Shown in pieces: positions 58,724 through 64,000 of a stretch of 64,000 nucleotides of DNA. The notes beneath the pieces are model-generated. The model saw only the letters and a program-made list of their open reading frames with translations. It ran no database searches and was not told where the DNA came from. Source of the stretch: Boswellia sacra (lineage: Eukaryota; Streptophyta; Magnoliopsida; Sapindales; Burseraceae); the NCBI GenBank assembly GCA_013180625.2, contig SNVD02009198.1, positions 1 through 64,000 of the forward strand. The letters are read 5' to 3'. Each line of letters begins with the position of its first letter. Positions within the stretch are counted from its first letter, which is position 1. The position numbers were made by a program, and so were the translations under genes.

Positions 58724-59467
58724 GTTACAAACTCATGGGTAAAAGTCACCCTTAAAAACCGGCTTGCAAGGGGAGAGTACCTATAGCACTTATAAGCCAC
58801 CAACTAATCCTATACTTAGTTGATATGGGTCGTAAGATACCACCACGCTTCCGACATCGACGTACACAGCAGCCCACTCTAGCCTTTCCACGTTGCCTCT
58901 TCCCAGATCGCCCCCTCCAACAACATGGACCTCGCGTGAGCTAGCTTTGATACCAATTGTTATAAACCCATTGGTAGAACTCGCCCTTAAAAACTGGCTT
59001 ATAAAGGGAGGGTACCCATAGGCTTATAAGCCACCGACTAATCCCATACTTAGTCGATGTGGGATCCTAACAATACCACCAATTAATCCCATACTTAGTT
59101 GATGTGGATCAAACCACGCTTCTGACACTAACGTCCACGGTGACCCACTCTGGCCTTTCAAGGTCACCCCTTCCCAGGTTGCCCCCTCCGCAATGTTTCT
59201 AAAACCAGCCCATGCGTGGCCCACCTTGCGGAGGGGGCAACCTTGAAAGGCGAGAATGGGCCACCTAGAGTGTGTCACCGTGAACTTCAGTGTCAGAAGT
59301 ATGGTGGTATGTTACAATTCATATCAACTAAGTATAGGATTAGTTGGTGGTGTTGCTAGGATCATACATTGACTAAGTATGGGATTAGTTGATGGCTTAA
59401 ACGCCTATAGGCACCCTCCCCTTACAAGCCGATTTTTAATGGTGAGTTCTACCTACGGGTTTGTAAC
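58724..59467. mobile_element. Fold-back repeat element
   Basis: The left arm starts GTTACAAACTCATGGGTA and the right end, inverted, starts GTTACAAACCCGTAGGTA. Arms share CTTAAAAACCGGCTTG-like and CCAACTAATCCTATACTTAG blocks over 200 bp or more. A second internal copy starts near 58960. It interrupts the same duplicated host repeat as the CACTA element (left flank ...AAAATCGCCA, right flank AATACCATCCC). It is non-coding. Confidence 0.7.
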
Positions 59468-59763
59468 AATACCATCCCTCTCATTAGGGCACTCAATGGA
59501 ATACAATAGTAAATATCTGTGGTTTACTATAATTACCTTGAGATTTCACTCGTAAAAAGGATGGCTACAATTTTTTTTGGGACAATGTCATCTTACTAAA
59601 ATTCTAAATAAATTTATTTATATACATTTATATAATAAAATTATAATGTGATTTTTTTATAATTTATTTTAATTAATAAGAACAATAGTTATAATCACAC
59701 TGGATATTGGATGCGACATAAGATATGTCCAAACTATAATTTTCTTTTGCAAGTTACATCGGT
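59468..59763. repeat. Host duplicated block
   Basis: 59468-59510 completes the interrupted dispersed repeat, and 59555-59760 matches 40610-40815 upstream of the NLR (shared ATCACACTGGATATTGGATG-type block). No gene. Confidence 0.7.
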
Positions 59764-60202
59764 TGTTAGCGGATCAGTTTGTAAATTGGATCATTTAATT
59801 TAATAAGTATGTTACATATACAGATCCATTCTTAAATGGGGATTAATCAATTAAATGTTACACACTCTGACATGAATTTACATAATTTTAATGTCGTATG
59901 TTATGAATAACTTAACGAAAAATTGTTACGACTCACATAACAGAAGTGAATAACTGGATGATTTTATTCAAACTGAAATAGCTGTTATATAGGTGTTACA
60001 TCAACTGAATATAACGTGAATCCATGAATATATGACCACGGTTTACCACTAAATCACTACTAATTTGTAGAGAAATAATATGATAACTAATGCCTAAGAT
60101 TACTCACATGAAGTGATCAAATGATGACCAAATCAAAGTCAATAACTAATTCCTAAAGAATAGGACACATAATCTGCACAACATTTTTATAGAATTCTAA
60201 CA
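59764..60202 (-). repeat. 3' LTR of degenerate copia
   Basis: Has perfect 6-bp inverted ends TGTTAG/CTAACA. The flanking 5 bp TCGGT (59759-59763) would be the target duplication, but the partner is outside the window. Confidence 0.75.
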
Positions 60203-60263
60203 TTCCCTCTCTTAAACTGAATATTGGAAAATGTTCAATTTAATTCTCATGCAGACCCCTCCC

Positions 60264-62816
60264 TCAAACTGGATATTCAATAGTGCAAACTCCAAGCAAC
60301 TTCCTAAGTTTCACAAAACTTGCCAATTTGAGAGGTTTGTTGAAGATATCAGCCACTTGATCTTCACTTCTGCAGTAAATAAGATCAATGATTCCATCTT
60401 TTGTGAAATCACGTACGAAATGATATCTCACATTTATGTGTTTGCACCTTCCATGTAAAACAGGATTCTTTAAAAGCTTAATAGTTGAATTGTTGTCACA
60501 AAATATTTGAGTAGAACTTAGTTGCTTGAACTGAAGTTCTTTAAGAATCTTCCTTAACCAAAGTGTTTGACATGCACAAGAATCTGCTACAACGAACTCA
60601 GCTTCTGTTGTTGACAAAGTGACTATTGGTTGCTTCTTTGATGACCATGAAAATGCTGTAGAACCCATCATAAACACATATCCGGATGTACTTTTTCTGT
60701 CATCCAAATCTCCTGCATAATCACTATCTATGAACCCGAACATAATAGAGTTCTGTTTTATTTTATAAAACAGACCATATTCAGCAGTACCACGTAAGTA
60801 ATGTAGAATTCTCTTTGCAGCTTGTAGATGAACCTCTTTTGGACTCTCCATATATCTGCTAATAAGACTGACTGCATACATTATATCAGGTTGAGTTACT
60901 GTTAAGTACATCAAACTTCCAACAATTTGTTTATAAAGTGTACTATCAACTCCTTTGCCTATAGGATTCTTCAGAAGCTACAATCCCAACTTAACTGGAG
61001 TTGTAACCGGGTTGCAATCCTTTATCTGAAACCTTTCTAAGATCTCTTGAACATATTTTTTTTGAGAAATAAATATCCCAGTAGTCGTTTGTACAATTTC
61101 TATGCCAAAAAATAGTGCATCATACCAAGATCGGACATATCAAACTCATGAATCATAGACTCCTTAAATTTCTCAAACATAACACTATCACTTCTGGTAT
61201 AAATCAAATCATCTACATATAGACATACCACAAGAATCTTTCCTTTATCTCAAATTTTTATGTAAAGAGTATGAGCATATGGACACTTTTTAAAATCTTT
61301 CTTCAAGAAATAAGCATCTATACGACTATACCAAGCTCTAGGTGCTTGCTTTAGTCCATATAAAGCCTTTCTCAATTTATAAACTTTATGCTCACTACCT
61401 TTTATAATATAACCAGGAGGTTGATCAATGAATACCTCTTCTTGTAAGTCTCCATGTAGAAACACTGATTTCACATCAAGTTGGAAAATAGGCCAAGCAT
61501 TTTGAGCTGTTACTACAATCAATAATCTGATTGTATCATGCCTCGCAACAGGAGCAAAAACCTTCTTGTAGCCCACGCCAAACTCTTGTTTGTAGCCTTT
61601 AGCCACCAAACGTGCCTTATATTTGTCAACTTCACCATTTTCCTTCAACTTTGTCTAATAAACCCACTTCACACCAATTATTTTCTACCCTTTTGGAAGT
61701 TCAGTCAATTACCACGTATTGTTTCTCTTAATGGCTACAATCTCCTCATCCATAGCTTTTTGCCATTTTTGCTCTTTGACAGCTACTTCAAACATTGTAA
61801 GATCACAATCTGAAAATAGGACAAAATGTGTAAGTGGATCCTCATTATCAAATCCTGGTACTTGATGATCTGACATCCATGCTGGCCTTCTTCTAACTCA
61901 TTGAGAATGAGAGCCTTCTGGAGTGATAGCTTTGGTAGATATTTCTGTTACGATTGATGTAACAACCTCTGTCACTTGTGACGTAACAGAAGGTACTGGA
62001 ACTGGTTCTGCTGCGGGTAACGTTGTTGCAATTTGTTGTTGTTGCATTTCTTCATTTTCACTATTAAAATCTGCTAAAATTTTCTGTCGGGATGTAATGT
62101 TACTCCACAATCAAGTTTTCTCCTCATCGAAAATAACATCACGGCTAATGATAATTTTCTTAGTAATAGGATTTAACAACTTATAAGCTTTTGAACAATC
62201 ACTAACACCAAGAAAAATACATTTTTCATTGTCATCTAATTTCTTTCTTTTCTTATCTGGAACATGGGCATATGAAATACACCCAAACACCCGAAAAAAA
62301 TCAACAACAGGTTTATGCCCACTCCATGCTTCTTCCAGAGTTATATTTTGAAGAGGTTGTGTAGGGCACCTATTCAAAATTTGAACACTCTAATTAATTG
62401 CTTCAGGTCAAAAACTCTTGGAAAGATTGCTCTGTTGTAAAAGACTTCAGACCATATTAAGAATCGTGCGATTCCTTCTCTCACAAATTCCATTTTGTTG
62501 AGTTGAATAGCCTACTGTCAACTGCCTTCTAATTCCATGCTTGTCACAAAAATCTCCAAATGCTTATGAGTTATACTCTCCACCACGGTCAGTGCGCAAA
62601 ACTTTTATTGGACAACCAGCTTCATTAATTCTCAACTAGTGCTTTAAACCTTTGAAAAGTTACTAAAGCTTTTGACTTTTCATGCAAAAAATCTACCCAG
62701 GTTTTTCGGCTAAAATCATCAATGAAGGAAATAAAATACCGTTTACCTCCATTGGAAAGTGGTTTTATCGATCCACATAAATCTGAATGCACTAGTTCAA
62801 GCACTCTCCTTGCTCT
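60264..62816 (-). pseudogene. Copia RNase H, RT and integrase end
   Basis: 60264-60914 is the RT end and RNase H (GFIDSDYAGDLDDRKST, then LSTTEAEFVVADSCACQTLW). 61250-61648 is the RT start (KARLVAKGYKQEFGVGY, FQLDVKSVFLHGDLQEE, ALYGLKQAPRAWY). The catalytic YVDD segment near 61200 is frameshifted. 62111-62377 is the integrase C-terminus (FRVFGCISYAHVPDKKRKK). Integrase core pieces are visible in broken frames to 62816. Confidence 0.85.
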
Positions 62817-64000
62817 TCAAGCCTTCCCTTTTGGAAAAACATCTCTATATTGTTTGCTAACAACACAATCTTCACAAATCTTTGAAGGAGATTCAAATTT
62901 TTGAAGTCCTACCATCATATTTTTTTGTTGCAAGTGTTGTAGCCCACCAAACTTGAGATGACCATAGCGATAGTGCCACAACCATGCTGTTTCTTCTGAT
63001 TTTACAGCAAGACATGAGTGATTGATATAATGGAGATACAGTGAAAACATCCGGTTTGCTATCATTTTCACTTGGGCTATCAAACCCATTCTGTTATCTT
63101 GGACACGACAGACTCCATTCTTGATAGAAATCTCATAGCCCTTTTGTTGAAACTGTCTAACACTAAGAAGATTAGTTTTCAACTCTGGAACATACAAAAC
63201 ATTAGAGATTGAATGAGAATTTCCCTTGGCTTGAATAGAAATCGTCCATTTTTTCATAACTGAAATTGTTGAGTCATCACCAAACTTAATAGAATTTTTG
63301 AAGGATTCATCCAAATAACTAAACAGATTTCTGTCATCACACATGTGATTACTGCAACCAGTATCTAAATTCCATAAATTTCTTTGAGACTCTTCTTTAG
63401 TTTGACATACCATAAGAAGGGAAATTTCATCTTCTTCCTTTTCTGCAAAGTTAGACTTCTCACCACGATTTTTATTCAAATTTGTATGGCACTCAGTACT
63501 AATGTGACCATACCTATGACAGTGGTAACATTCAACCTTTGAATTGTCTCCAAACCTTGATTTTTGTCTTGATGAATTCTGTCCATCACGGCCTCTCCCT
63601 TCTCCTTGGAATCAGCGGCTTTCTCCTCTGATTTTTGGTGCTCATTCTTACCTTTCCAACTCTTCTTGCCATGTCCAGCTCCTTTGAAATTTGTGGCTGC
63701 TTACAAGGCTTGTTTCTCCTTGTCTTGTTGAACAATTTTCTGCTCATGTACCAACAATGAGCTCTGCAACTCATCTATTGACAACGTGTCAATATCTTTT
63801 GATTCTTCAATCACACAAACATCATAATTAAATTTGGATGTGAGAGAATGAAGAATCTTCTCAACAATGATAACATCATCAAGCTTTTCTCTATTGATGC
63901 GTCGCTTATTTACGATTGTCATCGTCCTCGAGATGTAATCTGTAATTGATTCATCCGCCTTCATTCGTAGAGCTTCAAACTCAGCACGAAGTGCTTGAAG
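62817..64000 (-). pseudogene. Copia gag, zinc knuckle, protease and pre-integrase
   Basis: 62817-63479 holds the protease site LWNLDTGCSNHMC (about 63345-63380) and pre-integrase zinc motif (WHYRYGHLKFGGL, then CEDCVVSKQ). A CCHC knuckle (CHRYGHISTECH-like) lies near 63490-63530. 63701-63964 is gag (DESITDYISRTMTIVNKRR). The pattern resembles the Tnt1/Tork lineage. Gag continues past the window. Confidence 0.85.

Larger units (their letters stand above)
59764..64000 (-). mobile_element. Degenerate Ty1-copia, truncated by window end
   Basis: The 3' LTR at 59764-60202 (439 bp, TGTTAG...CTAACA ends) is followed by a purine tract at 60203-60217. Coding runs from RNase H to gag toward 64000; the 5' LTR lies outside. 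Stops in every domain show it is old. Confidence 0.85.

Noticed and set aside
58724..59467. Cassandra-type TRIM retrotransposon with 5S rRNA
   Set aside because: No primer site, polypurine tract or 5S internal promoter was seen; the arms are inverted, not direct.

Overview
The window looks like a gene-poor, repeat-rich stretch of a dicot nuclear genome. It is AT-rich and contains spliced plant genes, TIR and NB-ARC resistance-gene domains, Ty1-copia retrotransposons primed by initiator tRNA-Met, CACTA and Mutator-type DNA elements, and an endogenous pararetrovirus. A woody eudicot such as Citrus would fit the petuvirus-like polyprotein and the RPS5-like NLR, but the species is inference.

Layout. 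1-9670: several rearranged copies of an endogenous Caulimoviridae element in both orientations. They hold promoter and leader duplications, movement protein, capsid, zinc finger, protease, reverse transcriptase and RNase H fragments, all broken; the block ends on a (TA)n tract. At 695-732 it contains a perfect Nextera/Tn5 mosaic-end palindrome, which is almost certainly a library artefact left in the assembly. 9700-12290: a dispersed host repeat, AT-rich DNA and a fragment that looks like FATB acyl-ACP thioesterase. 12299-16347: a copia insertion with a 5-bp target duplication whose internal region runs opposite to its LTRs. 18836-24994: host repeat, then a young copia (19503-24594) nested in an older copia remnant. 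24995-31460: duplicated non-coding host blocks and a 405-bp Mutator-type MITE with a 9-bp target duplication. 31532-40079: a minus-strand NLR pseudogene whose LRR region is split by a Tnt1-like copia (32165-37586). 45296-50881: one apparently intact three-exon ankyrin/PGG membrane protein gene of the ACD6 type. 54818-58589: a non-autonomous CACTA element carrying fragments of unrelated host genes (an F-box/LRR-like protein and a NUP155-like nucleoporin). 58724-59467: a fold-back element. 59764-64000: a degenerate copia that runs off the window.

The only complete host gene I can support is the ACD6-like gene. The NLR is the most unusual host locus: a TIR exon is spliced to an NB-ARC domain that by all its motifs belongs to the CC-NBS-LRR (RPS5-like) class. 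Both loci belong to families with roles in immunity. The non-coding blocks around them are copies of each other (for example 24995-26560 with 28330-31460, 27490-28330 with 54110-54817, 40610-40815 with 59555-59760), so the region grew by segmental duplication and was then filled with transposons. Order of events: duplication first, then CACTA, MITE and copia insertions into individual copies. The copia at 19503-24594 is the youngest datable insertion, with about 99% LTR identity by eye.
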